Source: Candidatus Gastranaerophilales bacterium
GTDB taxonomy: Bacteria > Cyanobacteriota > Vampirovibrionia > Gastranaerophilales > Gastranaerophilaceae
Direction of reading: 5' to 3'
DNA length: 52,859 nt
NCBI GenBank assembly: GCA_944324445.1
Contig: CALUWL010000006.1
Location: 1 to 52,859, forward strand
The notes under the pieces were generated by a model. That model ran no database searches, was not told the origin of the DNA, and was given only the letters and a program-made list of their open reading frames with translations. The position numbers and the translations under genes are program-made. This document shows positions 26,553-34,559 of the stretch, in pieces; within the stretch, counting starts at the first letter, position 1, and each line of letters begins with the position of its first letter.

Positions 26553-26756
26553 ATGCGCATAGTTCCCGTAGCATATTCTTTTACAACAGGAATTAACAAC
26601 ACAAAAATTAAACAAACTCAATTTGAAAGAAATGATACTGCGTATCAAAAATCAAGACCTCATCAATATACTGGTGTTGCAAGTTATGATTTAGCTTATG
26701 CAAGCATGTTTGATAATGAAATTGCAAAAGATTTAAAATTAATGGGTCTTATATAA
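26553..26756 (+). CDS. Small lineage-type protein, 67 residues
   Basis: This short product begins MRIVPVAYSF, which resembles the MRI... opening of many small proteins in this lineage (compare 42845-43852). It is polar with a Tyr-rich middle and no membrane segment. TGAGG lies seven bases before the ATG, and the gene sits between the SpoU methylase and mtnP on the same strand, which supports its being real. The function is unknown. Confidence 0.7.
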   Translation: MRIVPVAYSFTTGINNTKIKQTQFERNDTAYQKSRPHQYTGVASYDLAYASMFDNEIAKDLKLMGLI

Positions 26757-26794
26757 GACAATTTTATATTTATTTAATTACAAGGGGTTGAGTA

Positions 26795-27586
26795 ATGGAA
26801 ACTAAAGATTTAGCAAGTATTGGTATATTTGGCGGTTCAGGTTTTTATAAATTTTTGGATGATATCGAAGAAATTAATGTTGATACCCCGTATGGTAAAA
26901 CATCTGATGCCATTATGTTGGGTACTATTGGAGGTAAAAAAGTTGCTTTTATGCCTCGCCATGGAAGAAATCACTCAATAGCTCCTCATAAAGTTAATTA
27001 CAGAGCCAATGTCTGGGCTATGAAATCAATCGGCTGCAAACGCGTGATATCACCATGTGCCGCTGGTTCCTTGCAAACCCATGTTAAACCCGGCGATATT
27101 GTATTTTGTGATCAATATGTTAACTGGACAAATGGCAGAGCAGATACTTATTTTGATAAAGAAAATATTCAGCATATCTCATCTGCTGAACCATATTGCC
27201 CTCAATTAAGAGAAATTGCGATAAAATGTGCAGAGGATTTAGGTTATTCTGTACATAAAAAAGGCACAGTTGTCGTTATCCAAGGTCCCAGATTTAACAC
27301 AAAAGCAGAAAGTGCATTTTTTACTCGCCAAGGTTGGGAAGTAATTAATATGACACAATATCCTGAGGCTCATTTAGTTAAAGAACTTAATATGTGTCCT
27401 TTGAATATTTCGCTTATAACCGACTATGACGCGGGATTAGTTGCAGATTGTGAACCTGTTTCGCATGAAGCTGTTATGAAAGTCTTTAGCGATAATATTC
27501 AAAAACTTCAAAAATTATTATTCAAAATTGTTGAAATGACTGATGACAATAAAACTTGTGATTGCGATAATCAGGCAAAATGGTAA
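26795..27586 (+). CDS. mtnP: S-methyl-5'-thioadenosine phosphorylase
   Basis: MtnP splits methylthioadenosine, the by-product of polyamine synthesis, into adenine and methylthioribose phosphate. The 263-residue product shows the family blocks GIFGGSGFY, MPRHGRNHSIAPHKVNYRAN (phosphate and ribose binding), GPRFNTKAES and NMTQYPEAHLVKELN, with a DYDAGL motif typical of adenine-specific members. AAGGGG is upstream of the ATG. A purine nucleoside phosphorylase activity is the alternative, but the adenine-site DYD favours methylthioadenosine. Confidence 0.94.
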   Translation: METKDLASIGIFGGSGFYKFLDDIEEINVDTPYGKTSDAIMLGTIGGKKVAFMPRHGRNHSIAPHKVNYRANVWAMKSIGCKRVISPCAAGSLQTHVKPGDIVFCDQYVNWTNGRADTYFDKENIQHISSAEPYCPQLREIAIKCAEDLGYSVHKKGTVVVIQGPRFNTKAESAFFTRQGWEVINMTQYPEAHLVKELNMCPLNISLITDYDAGLVADCEPVSHEAVMKVFSDNIQKLQKLLFKIVEMTDDNKTCDCDNQAKW

Positions 27587-27602
27587 TTTATGAGGTTTTG
27601 TT

Positions 27603-27869
27603 ATGGGTTTAACTGTTGCGGTTGCTAGAATTTTTGATTTAATATTTTTAATATTGTTTATTACTATACTTTTGACTTGGTTTCCAAAAATTAATTGGTA
27701 TAATGAACCCTTTAGGTCAATGAAAGCATTCAGTGAAATATTTTTAGCTCCATTTAGGAAATTGATTCCGCCTATAGGAATGATAGATATTTCTCCTATT
27801 GTTGCGTTCTTTTGCCTTGGACTACTGAGAAATATTTTAGTTGGGCTTTTTGCAAGTATGGGGCTATAG
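27603..27869 (+). CDS. YggT family membrane protein
   Basis: The 88-residue product has two hydrophobic helices separated by a polar loop, with the pattern TWFPKINWYNEPF and a FLAPFRKLIPPIGMIDISPI stretch that is the recognised YggT signature. YggT proteins are small integral membrane proteins linked to cell division or osmotic response in several bacteria; no biochemical activity is established. It starts 16 bases after mtnP and is followed by a terminator, so it closes this unit. Confidence 0.93.
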   Translation: MGLTVAVARIFDLIFLILFITILLTWFPKINWYNEPFRSMKAFSEIFLAPFRKLIPPIGMIDISPIVAFFCLGLLRNILVGLFASMGL

Positions 27870-27881
27870 AAATTAAATTTA

Positions 27882-27913
27882 AAAAAAAGACCTCGTTTAT
27901 GAGGTCTTTTTTT
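27882..27913. terminator. Bidirectional terminator between yggT and fabF
   Basis: GACCTC (27889-27894) pairs with GAGGTC (27901-27906) around GTTTAT, with seven A before and seven T after extending the stem. It serves the convergent yggT and fabF transcripts. Confidence 0.93.
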
Positions 27914-27925
27914 GTTGTCTTGTTT

Positions 27926-29164
27926 TTACTTTTTAAATACTAATACTGCATTGCATCCGCCAAATCCGAATGAATTTGAAAGAACTGCATTTAGTTCTTT
28001 TTCTCTTGCTTTATGAGCTACATAATCAAGATTTGCAACTTCAGGATCTTGTTCATCCAAATTGATTGTCGGAGGAACAATTCCATCTAACATTGATTTA
28101 ATTGCTATAATTGCTTCAACTGAGCCTGCTCCTCCTAGCATATGCCCTGTCATAGATTTTGTTGATGAAACAAGCAGATTTTTGTTTTGAGTTTTATCTC
28201 CAAAAACTTTTGCAATTGCTTTTGATTCAGCTATATCTCCTACATGGGTTGAAGTACCGTGAGCGTTGATGTAGCCAATATCTTCAGGATTTAGACCTGC
28301 ATCTTTTAAGGCTAAATTCATAGCAAGAATTGCCCCGTTTCCTTCAGGGTCAGGTGCTACCATATCGTAAGCATCAGATGATTGACCATATCCAACTAAT
28401 TCTGCATATATTCTTGCGCCGCGTTTTATAGCATGTTCTCTTTCTTCAAGAACCAAAATTCCTGCACCTTCTGACATGATAAACCCGTCTCTATTTACAT
28501 CATATGGTCTTGAAGCTTTTTTAGGGTCTTCATTCGATTTAGAAAGTGTTTTAGCTGATGTAAAAGCGCCTATTCCCATATCGCAAATCCCTGCTTCAGC
28601 TCCGCCTGCTATCATAATATCAGCATCATTGCACTGGATTGCACGTGCAGCATCCCCTATTGAATGAGCTCCTGTAGCGCAAGCAGTAACAACGGATTTT
28701 GACATTCCTCTAAGGCCGTATTTGATTGAAATTTTGCCTGCGGCCATGTTTGTTATCATCATTGGCACCATAAAGGGTGAGCATTTATGGTAACCTCTTT
28801 GTTGCATAACTTCATGATTTTTTTGTATTGTTTCAAGTCCGCCTGCAGCAGATCCTGCTATAACCCCTATTCTTGTTAAATCTTCTTTTGTAAGGTCTAA
28901 TCCTGAATCTTCCATGGCTTCTGATGCTGCAACAACAGAACATAATATAAATTTATCCATTCTGCGCGCATCTTTGGGATCAACATATTTGGAGCTGTCA
29001 AATTCAGGAACTTGTCCGCCAATATGCACCAAATGTTTTTCTAAATCAAGATTAAGGTATTTTATTCCGCTTTCACCTTTTTTTAAATTATTCCATAGAG
29101 TTTCAACCCCTACACCAAAAGGCGATACGCACCCCATTCCGGTTACTACAACTCGTCTTTTCAT
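27926..29164 (-). CDS. fabF: Beta-ketoacyl-ACP synthase II
   Basis: FabF elongates acyl-ACP with malonyl-ACP in type II fatty-acid synthesis. The 412-residue product begins RRVVVTGMGCVSPFG and has the catalytic Cys162 in TACATGAHS and the two histidines in AHGTSTHVGD and GHMLGGAG. AAAGGAG precedes the start. It is the last gene of a six-gene minus-strand operon that begins with the 2-oxoacid:ferredoxin oxidoreductase subunits and contains fabH immediately upstream (27 bases apart). Confidence 0.96.
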   Translation of the reverse strand: MKRRVVVTGMGCVSPFGVGVETLWNNLKKGESGIKYLNLDLEKHLVHIGGQVPEFDSSKYVDPKDARRMDKFILCSVVAASEAMEDSGLDLTKEDLTRIGVIAGSAAGGLETIQKNHEVMQQRGYHKCSPFMVPMMITNMAAGKISIKYGLRGMSKSVVTACATGAHSIGDAARAIQCNDADIMIAGGAEAGICDMGIGAFTSAKTLSKSNEDPKKASRPYDVNRDGFIMSEGAGILVLEEREHAIKRGARIYAELVGYGQSSDAYDMVAPDPEGNGAILAMNLALKDAGLNPEDIGYINAHGTSTHVGDIAESKAIAKVFGDKTQNKNLLVSSTKSMTGHMLGGAGSVEAIIAIKSMLDGIVPPTINLDEQDPEVANLDYVAHKAREKELNAVLSNSFGFGGCNAVLVFKK

Positions 29165-29191
29165 ACTTATTAAATTCTCCTTTGTTATATA

Positions 29192-30193
29192 TTAAACCTC
29201 TTTATCCAGTGTTATGATTGCATTTGCTCCTGTCATGCCTGCGCCAAAAGCACTAAGCATTAGTTTTGCAGGAAGCTTGATTTTTCCGTTGTCAATCGAT
29301 TCTCTTATTGCAACAGGAATGGATGCAGCAGACATATTTCCGTAGAATTCTATGTTTGATATTACTTTTGAATTATCTATTGTGAGTCTGTCTGCAAGTG
29401 CATCAATCATTCTTTGGTTAGATTGATGCGGTACAAAGTAATCTATATCTTCTACGTTTGTTTTTGTTGTTTCTAAAAGTTCTTCTAATTTTGGGGGAAT
29501 TGTATGCATAACAAATTTATAGACATCTTTGCCTTTCATTTCTATAAAAGGTTTTACTTTTTCTGTCATATCGTTAAGCAGTGGACAGTTTTTGCCTTGG
29601 GTTTTTAATGTTATGTAATCTCCGCAATCACCGTCTGAAATAAGATTTATGCCTATTATATCATCAGCATCATCGGTTGCGCACATAATCATTGAACCTG
29701 CTCCGTCGCCGAATAGTACACATACGGACCTATCTGTCCAATCTGTGAATTTTGTCGTGGCATCTGTTGCAACAATAAGCGCATTTTTATAAAGGTTTGA
29801 TTTTATAAATGCTCTTGTTGTCTCCATTGCATATATAAAACCCGAGCAAGCTGCTTTAATATCAAAACAAGCAGCGTTTTTAGCACCTATTGCCGATTGA
29901 ATTAAGCAAGCTACAGAAGGATAAACATCCTCAGGAGCTGATGCTGCAGCAATAATTAAATCTATATCTTCAACCTTGATACCTCTTTTTTCAGCCCTTT
30001 TAAGTGCTTTTTGTGCCGCTTTAATACCAAGCGTTGTAGAGTTTTCGTCGCCGTCAATGACTCGTCTTTCTTTGATACCTGTTCTTGTTGTAATCCATTC
30101 ATCTGATGTATCTAAAATTTTAGTAAGGTCATCATTGGTTATAATATTTTTTGCGACTTCAAAATCTATTGTAATTATTTTAGCGTTTGTCAT
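29192..30193 (-). CDS. fabH: Beta-ketoacyl-ACP synthase III
   Basis: FabH starts fatty-acid synthesis by condensing an acyl-CoA with malonyl-ACP. The 333-residue product has the N-terminal DTSDEWITTRTGIKERR block, catalytic Cys116 in AACSGFIYAM, His in VPHQSNQRM and Asn in YGNMSAAS, the standard Cys-His-Asn triad. It follows the oxidoreductase gamma subunit by two bases. The acyl-CoA preference (acetyl or branched) cannot be read directly, but the operon hints at branched or other acyl-CoA made by the neighbouring oxidoreductase. Confidence 0.96.
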   Translation of the reverse strand: MTNAKIITIDFEVAKNIITNDDLTKILDTSDEWITTRTGIKERRVIDGDENSTTLGIKAAQKALKRAEKRGIKVEDIDLIIAAASAPEDVYPSVACLIQSAIGAKNAACFDIKAACSGFIYAMETTRAFIKSNLYKNALIVATDATTKFTDWTDRSVCVLFGDGAGSMIMCATDDADDIIGINLISDGDCGDYITLKTQGKNCPLLNDMTEKVKPFIEMKGKDVYKFVMHTIPPKLEELLETTKTNVEDIDYFVPHQSNQRMIDALADRLTIDNSKVISNIEFYGNMSAASIPVAIRESIDNGKIKLPAKLMLSAFGAGMTGANAIITLDKEV

Positions 30194-30195
30194 TT

Positions 30196-30735
30196 TTACC
30201 TTTCCTGTATGTAATTATAGCCTACAAAATAAGCTTCTATGTTTTTTTGAATTAAGTCTTTTTTGTCTTTTAAAATTTTTTCATAAGCTTTTTTAACATT
30301 TTCTATTGAAAAATTGTCGGTTATTTTTGATAATATTCCAAGAGCAATTGAGTTTGCTGTTTTGATATTTCCTAACTTTAAAGCCTCTTGAGTTAAGGGT
30401 GCAAAAATGTATTTAATATCATCTCTTGTTTTGTTTATTTTTGCAAGTGATGAATTTACTATTATCGTTCCGTTTTTTTTAACTTTTGAAATGAATTTAT
30501 CAAATGAAGTTTGATTTAGTGCGACGACAATATCAACTTCTTTGTTTTGAATACATAAAAGTTCTTCATCAGAAGCGTTTATTTCGCAATTGACAGCCCC
30601 GCCTCTCATTTCTGCTCCGTAGCAGGGAATAAACGAAACAAATTTATCGCTTAACATAAAAATGTTAGCCAAAATTGTGCCTATTGATAAAACGCCTTGT
30701 CCGCCTGAACCTGATATTATAAAGTTTCTAATCAT
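30196..30735 (-). CDS. 2-oxoacid:ferredoxin oxidoreductase, gamma subunit
   Basis: This 179-residue subunit forms part of the four-subunit ferredoxin-dependent enzyme that turns 2-oxoacids and CoA into acyl-CoA, CO2 and reduced ferredoxin. The family blocks are GSGGQGVLSIG, CYGAEMRGG and ALNQTSFDKF. Its start overlaps the beta subunit end by eight bases, and fabH follows after two bases. The substrate is judged from the alpha subunit, which looks VorB-like. Confidence 0.93.
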   Translation of the reverse strand: MIRNFIISGSGGQGVLSIGTILANIFMLSDKFVSFIPCYGAEMRGGAVNCEINASDEELLCIQNKEVDIVVALNQTSFDKFISKVKKNGTIIVNSSLAKINKTRDDIKYIFAPLTQEALKLGNIKTANSIALGILSKITDNFSIENVKKAYEKILKDKKDLIQKNIEAYFVGYNYIQER

Positions 30736-31483
30736 TGTTGATATCCTTAAATACTCCTAGGGGGTATATATTTGTTAGTTCGTTTTTAATTTTTTCATGT
30801 GATTTTTTTGGAGATAATTTCCAATTAGTAGGACAACTGGATAGAATTTCAACAAAACTGAATCCTAAGCCTTTTTTTTGATATTCAAACGCTTTTTTAA
30901 TTGAATTTTTTGCATTTATAATGTTTTTTATATCATATAAAGCTACTCTTGCGCTGTAGCTAACTCCGTCGCATAGGGCTATTTGTTCCGCTGTTTTTAT
31001 GGGAAAGCCATGGTATTCTATGTTTCTTCCTTTGGGGCTTGTTGTTGTGATTTGTCCAAGCGCTGTAGTAGGTCCTAATTGACCGCCTGTCATACCGTAG
31101 TTAGTGTTATTAATGCATATAGCAGTGATATTTTCACCTCTAAGTGCGCTGTGCATTGATTCAGCGAGCCCAATTGACGCAAAATCACCATCACCTTGGT
31201 ATGTGAATACAAATTTGTTATTTCCCATAGCTTTGTGTGCCCTTTTAACCCCCGTTGCTACTGCGCAGGCTCTGCCATGCGGGGCTTCTAGGCAATCTAC
31301 ATCGAGAAAGTCATATAAAAGAACCGAACAACCCGATGAAGCTATTGCTATAGTTTCATCTTGAAGGTTTAGTTCATCTATGGTTTGGGCTACAAGTTTA
31401 ATTGCAACGCCATGGTCGCAGCCGGAGCAGAATGTAAAATTTGAATTTTGTTTAATTGATTTTGGTACACTAAATACTTGCAT
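30728..31483 (-). CDS. 2-oxoacid:ferredoxin oxidoreductase, beta (TPP) subunit
   Basis: The 251-residue beta subunit binds thiamine pyrophosphate and an iron-sulfur cluster. FCSGCDHG is the N-terminal cysteine motif, followed by ASSGCSVLL, APHGRACAVATGVK, and the TPP-binding GDGDFASIG and NNTNYGMTGGQ. The order after the alpha subunit, with a 14-base overlap, is the usual delta-alpha-beta-gamma layout of Kor/Vor enzymes. Confidence 0.95.
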   Translation of the reverse strand: MQVFSVPKSIKQNSNFTFCSGCDHGVAIKLVAQTIDELNLQDETIAIASSGCSVLLYDFLDVDCLEAPHGRACAVATGVKRAHKAMGNNKFVFTYQGDGDFASIGLAESMHSALRGENITAICINNTNYGMTGGQLGPTTALGQITTTSPKGRNIEYHGFPIKTAEQIALCDGVSYSARVALYDIKNIINAKNSIKKAFEYQKKGLGFSFVEILSSCPTNWKLSPKKSHEKIKNELTNIYPLGVFKDINND

Positions 31484-32537
31484 AGCGCTCCTTTAATATA
31501 TTGTTTGCAGCATTTATCATTTCTTCTTCCCTTAGCCAATCGCCAACAGGTTTACCTATGAAAGCAACTTGAGCATTTGATAGCACTGCAAGTCTTACAT
31601 CTTTAAGCATTTGTCCCATATTCATTTCTATATCGATTACAATTTTTGCTTTTTGAGATAACTCGTTAAGTCTTTTATATGGAAACGGATACAGTGTTTT
31701 TGGTCTGAATAATCCTATTTTGACGCCTTTATTTCTGTAGTGATTGCATAAAGCTTTAGCGTATCGTGCCATTGTGCCAAATGCAGTAATTATGACTTCA
31801 GCATCTTGTGTTTTATATTCTTCATAGTCGCATTCGTTTTGCTCAATTGCTGAATATTTTTGGTACAGTTTAACAATGTGTCTGTTTAATTTGTTTTGAT
31901 CAGGTTCAAGTGAGTGAATTTCTCTTGAAGGACGATTTTTGGCTCCATCTAATCTCCAGTTTGAATTATCGATTTCAGGATATGGGTTTTCGGTTAGTTC
32001 TGCTGCTTCTGCCATTTGACCCAATAAGCCATCAGCAAGCAAAATAACAGGAGTCCTGTATTTTTGAGCAAGGTAAAATGCTCTATATGTTAAATCTATA
32101 CATTCTTGCACACTTGAGGGAGAAAGAACAATTGTTTTATAATCTCCGTTGCCCCCTCCTATTGTTGCTTGATTGTAATCTCCTTGCGATGGGAAAATGT
32201 AACCTTGTCCTGGGCCTGCTCTCATTACGTTTACTATTACAATAGGTAATTCATCAGATGAAGCATACGAAATTGCTTCTTGCATTAGAGATACTGCGCA
32301 AGATGAGCTCGAAGTCATGACTTTAGCTCCTGTTGAAGCTGCTCCAAGAGCCATATTTATTGCTGCAATTTCTGATTCTGCACAGACGTATGCTAGTTTG
32401 TTTGCAGGCATTTGTTTGCTTAAATATTCCCCGATTTCGGTTTGGGGTGTTATAGGATAGCCAAAATAACAGTTGCAGCCGCAATTAAGTGCAGCTTTTG
32501 CTATTGCAATATTACCTTTTAAGAGCTCTTTATTCAT
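31470..32537 (-). CDS. vorB: 2-oxoacid:ferredoxin oxidoreductase, alpha subunit (VorB-like)
   Basis: The 355-residue alpha subunit carries the pyrimidine-binding half of the active site. Blocks such as YPITPQTEI, MTSSSSCAVSLMQEAISY, VIVNVMRAGPGQGYI and PSQGDYNQATIGGGNGDY match the subunit called VorB (3-methyl-2-oxobutanoate or related 2-oxoacid oxidation). A 2-oxoglutarate-specific KorA is the alternative and cannot be excluded without a tree. It overlaps the delta subunit by eight bases and the beta subunit by 14. Confidence 0.9.
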   Translation of the reverse strand: MNKELLKGNIAIAKAALNCGCNCYFGYPITPQTEIGEYLSKQMPANKLAYVCAESEIAAINMALGAASTGAKVMTSSSSCAVSLMQEAISYASSDELPIVIVNVMRAGPGQGYIFPSQGDYNQATIGGGNGDYKTIVLSPSSVQECIDLTYRAFYLAQKYRTPVILLADGLLGQMAEAAELTENPYPEIDNSNWRLDGAKNRPSREIHSLEPDQNKLNRHIVKLYQKYSAIEQNECDYEEYKTQDAEVIITAFGTMARYAKALCNHYRNKGVKIGLFRPKTLYPFPYKRLNELSQKAKIVIDIEMNMGQMLKDVRLAVLSNAQVAFIGKPVGDWLREEEMINAANNILKERYASI

Positions 32538-32745
32538 TTTTGTGGACTTCCGTTATTGCTATTTCAGGGCAAACAATTGCACATTGAGCGCACCCCAGAC
32601 ATTCATTTTTCTCATCTTTAAATTCTACGATATATTCACCCGTTTTGCCAAGTTCGTTACTTTTTTGAATTATTTTTTTGGGGCAAACATCCATACAAAG
32701 ATAACAGGATTTGCATTTATTTTTGTCAATCTTTATATAAGACAT
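32530..32745 (-). CDS. 2-oxoacid:ferredoxin oxidoreductase, delta (2x[4Fe-4S]) subunit
   Basis: This 71-residue ferredoxin-like subunit has two cluster motifs, CKSCYLCMDVCP and CLGCAQCAIVCP, and passes electrons from the alpha/beta core to ferredoxin. I chose the ATG at 32745 because GGGGGAGA lies just upstream; an ATG at 32760 would add five residues. It is the first gene of the six-gene operon ending with fabF. Confidence 0.93.
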   Translation of the reverse strand: MSYIKIDKNKCKSCYLCMDVCPKKIIQKSNELGKTGEYIVEFKDEKNECLGCAQCAIVCPEIAITEVHKNE

Positions 32746-32839
32746 TATTATCTCCCCCATGTGTTTTATTGTATTTATTTATATTTTCTCACAAAATTAA
32801 AAAAAGTGAATTTATTCAAAAAGTTGGTATTATAAAATT

Positions 32840-34168
32840 ATGAAGAAATATTTGTTTTTGTATGTTTGTGCTCTTACCGCTTCTTTGGGCGGACTTTTGA
32901 GCGGTTATGATACAGGGGTCATCTCGGGAGCTTTGTTATATATAAATCAAAGTTTTGAGATGAACTCATTTATGCTGGGGTTTTTGGTTAGTTCGGTTTC
33001 AATCGGTGCTGTTGTTGGCGCTTTAATTAACGGCGCATTGATTGATAAAATCGGCAGAAAAAAAATCATGCTGATTACTGCTTTTGTGTTTATTATTGCT
33101 TCGATTTTTTGTTATTTATCTCAAAACGTTCTTGAATTAATTTTATCCAGAATATTAATAGGTTGCGCAGTTGGTGCAGTGAGTTTTGCCGGACCTTTGT
33201 ATTTATCTGAAATATCGGTTAAAGAAAAAAGAGGAGAAATTGTTTCTTTTCATCAGCTTGCAATAACTTTTGGTATATTGTTTTCGTATTTAACAAATTA
33301 TTTTTGTGCTAATTTGGAAAATAATTGGCGTGTTATGCTCCTTGTAGGGGCTTTTCCTGCAATTATTTTGTTTGTTGCAATGCTTTTATTTCATGATACT
33401 CCTCGTTGGTATGTTGCAAAAGGCAAAATTGATAAGGCTAAATCTGTTTTAAAAAAGGTTGATTCAACAATGGATGTTGAAGCAGAAATTAAAAACATTG
33501 AAGCAACATTGAATGATAACGAAAAAATTAAATTTGAAAAGCGCTTTATAATGCCTTTTGTAATCGGTATAGGTATTATGTTTGCTCAAATTGCAACAGG
33601 GATAAACGCTATAATATATTACGCTCCAACAATTTTTAAAATGGTAGGATTTTCATCTAATCAAGATGTCTTGTTTGCCACTGTTATTATAGGTTTAATT
33701 AATTTTTTAATGACCTTTGTTGCTATAGCGCTTGTTGATAAAATCGGAAGAAAGCCTTTATTGTATATTGGTTTAGGTGGTATGCTTATAAATCTTTTAA
33801 TTTTGGCTTCAAGTTTTGGTTTTGATTTTCTTTTTGCTAAATATTTAGCGGTTATATCTTGTGCTTTATATATTGTTTCTTTTTCAATGTCATTGGGTCC
33901 AATAGGATTGTTGTTAGTTGCAGAAGTTTTTCCTTTAAAATATAGAGGAAGTGCTATGAGTATAGCTATTTTATCAAATTTTGTATTTAACTTTATGGTA
34001 ACGGGTTTATTTCCGATTTCATTACATAAAATCGGAGGCGCAGCCACATTTTTAATCTTTGCTTTAATTTGCGTTATTTCAATATTGTTTGTAAAATATG
34101 TTGTTCCTGAAACTAAAGGTGTTAGTCTTGAAGAAATTGAAGCAAGTATGAATAAAGTTATGATTTAA
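32840..34168 (+). CDS. Sugar transporter, MFS sugar-porter family
   Basis: The 442-residue product has twelve predicted helices and the sugar-porter signatures: SGYDTGVISGALLYI in helix 1, GALIDKIGRKK between helices 2 and 3, the DTPRWYVAKGK stretch at the middle loop, DKIGRKPL in the second half, and PETKGVSLEEIE at the C-terminus. It resembles the XylE/GLUT-type proton or facilitative sugar carriers; the sugar cannot be told. Its 3' end overlaps the convergent small gene at 34158 by eleven bases. Confidence 0.95.
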   Translation: MKKYLFLYVCALTASLGGLLSGYDTGVISGALLYINQSFEMNSFMLGFLVSSVSIGAVVGALINGALIDKIGRKKIMLITAFVFIIASIFCYLSQNVLELILSRILIGCAVGAVSFAGPLYLSEISVKEKRGEIVSFHQLAITFGILFSYLTNYFCANLENNWRVMLLVGAFPAIILFVAMLLFHDTPRWYVAKGKIDKAKSVLKKVDSTMDVEAEIKNIEATLNDNEKIKFEKRFIMPFVIGIGIMFAQIATGINAIIYYAPTIFKMVGFSSNQDVLFATVIIGLINFLMTFVAIALVDKIGRKPLLYIGLGGMLINLLILASSFGFDFLFAKYLAVISCALYIVSFSMSLGPIGLLLVAEVFPLKYRGSAMSIAILSNFVFNFMVTGLFPISLHKIGGAATFLIFALICVISILFVKYVVPETKGVSLEEIEASMNKVMI

Positions 34169-34559
34169 GGTGCTTTTCATATAGAAAATCGCAAAAACTC
34201 ATAATCTCCGATAAGTTTTTTTCGTTGCCGAGATATTCTAATATTGCTTGCTTATCTCCGTTTTTAAGAGGCATACTTATCATGTTTCCTTCGTCTTCTA
34301 TGACATATGCAACATATAAACCTTTTTCACTTGGATTTTTTTCGCTTTCTGTGGAATCAATATATAGAATATATTTTTTTCCTTCGTCTTCAAAGTTTTC
34401 TATTATTGCTTTAAATTGTCCAGCTTGCGGGAGTTCTGAACATGCTCTTTTATACATTTTGGTAAAAGAATTTTTTAGAGTATTTGCATTTTGTTTTTCG
34501 GATTTATCCATGCTGTTATGCCTTATATGATTAATAGCTGTTTTATTTTCTATATTCAT
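34158..34559 (-). CDS. Small acidic protein coupled to the 1196-residue gene; candidate immunity protein
   Basis: The 133-residue product has no recognised family. It is soluble; after a polar 45-residue start comes a region predicted as mixed strand and helix (KYILYIDSTES, LYVAYVIEDEGNMISMPL, AILEYLGNEKNLSEIMSFCD). Its start overlaps the stop of the upstream giant gene as ATGA, so translation is coupled. Small acidic partners behind a toxin-like gene are often immunity proteins; that is inference here. A chaperone or an unrelated lineage protein are alternatives. Confidence 0.75.
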   Translation of the reverse strand: MNIENKTAINHIRHNSMDKSEKQNANTLKNSFTKMYKRACSELPQAGQFKAIIENFEDEGKKYILYIDSTESEKNPSEKGLYVAYVIEDEGNMISMPLKNGDKQAILEYLGNEKNLSEIMSFCDFLYEKHLKS

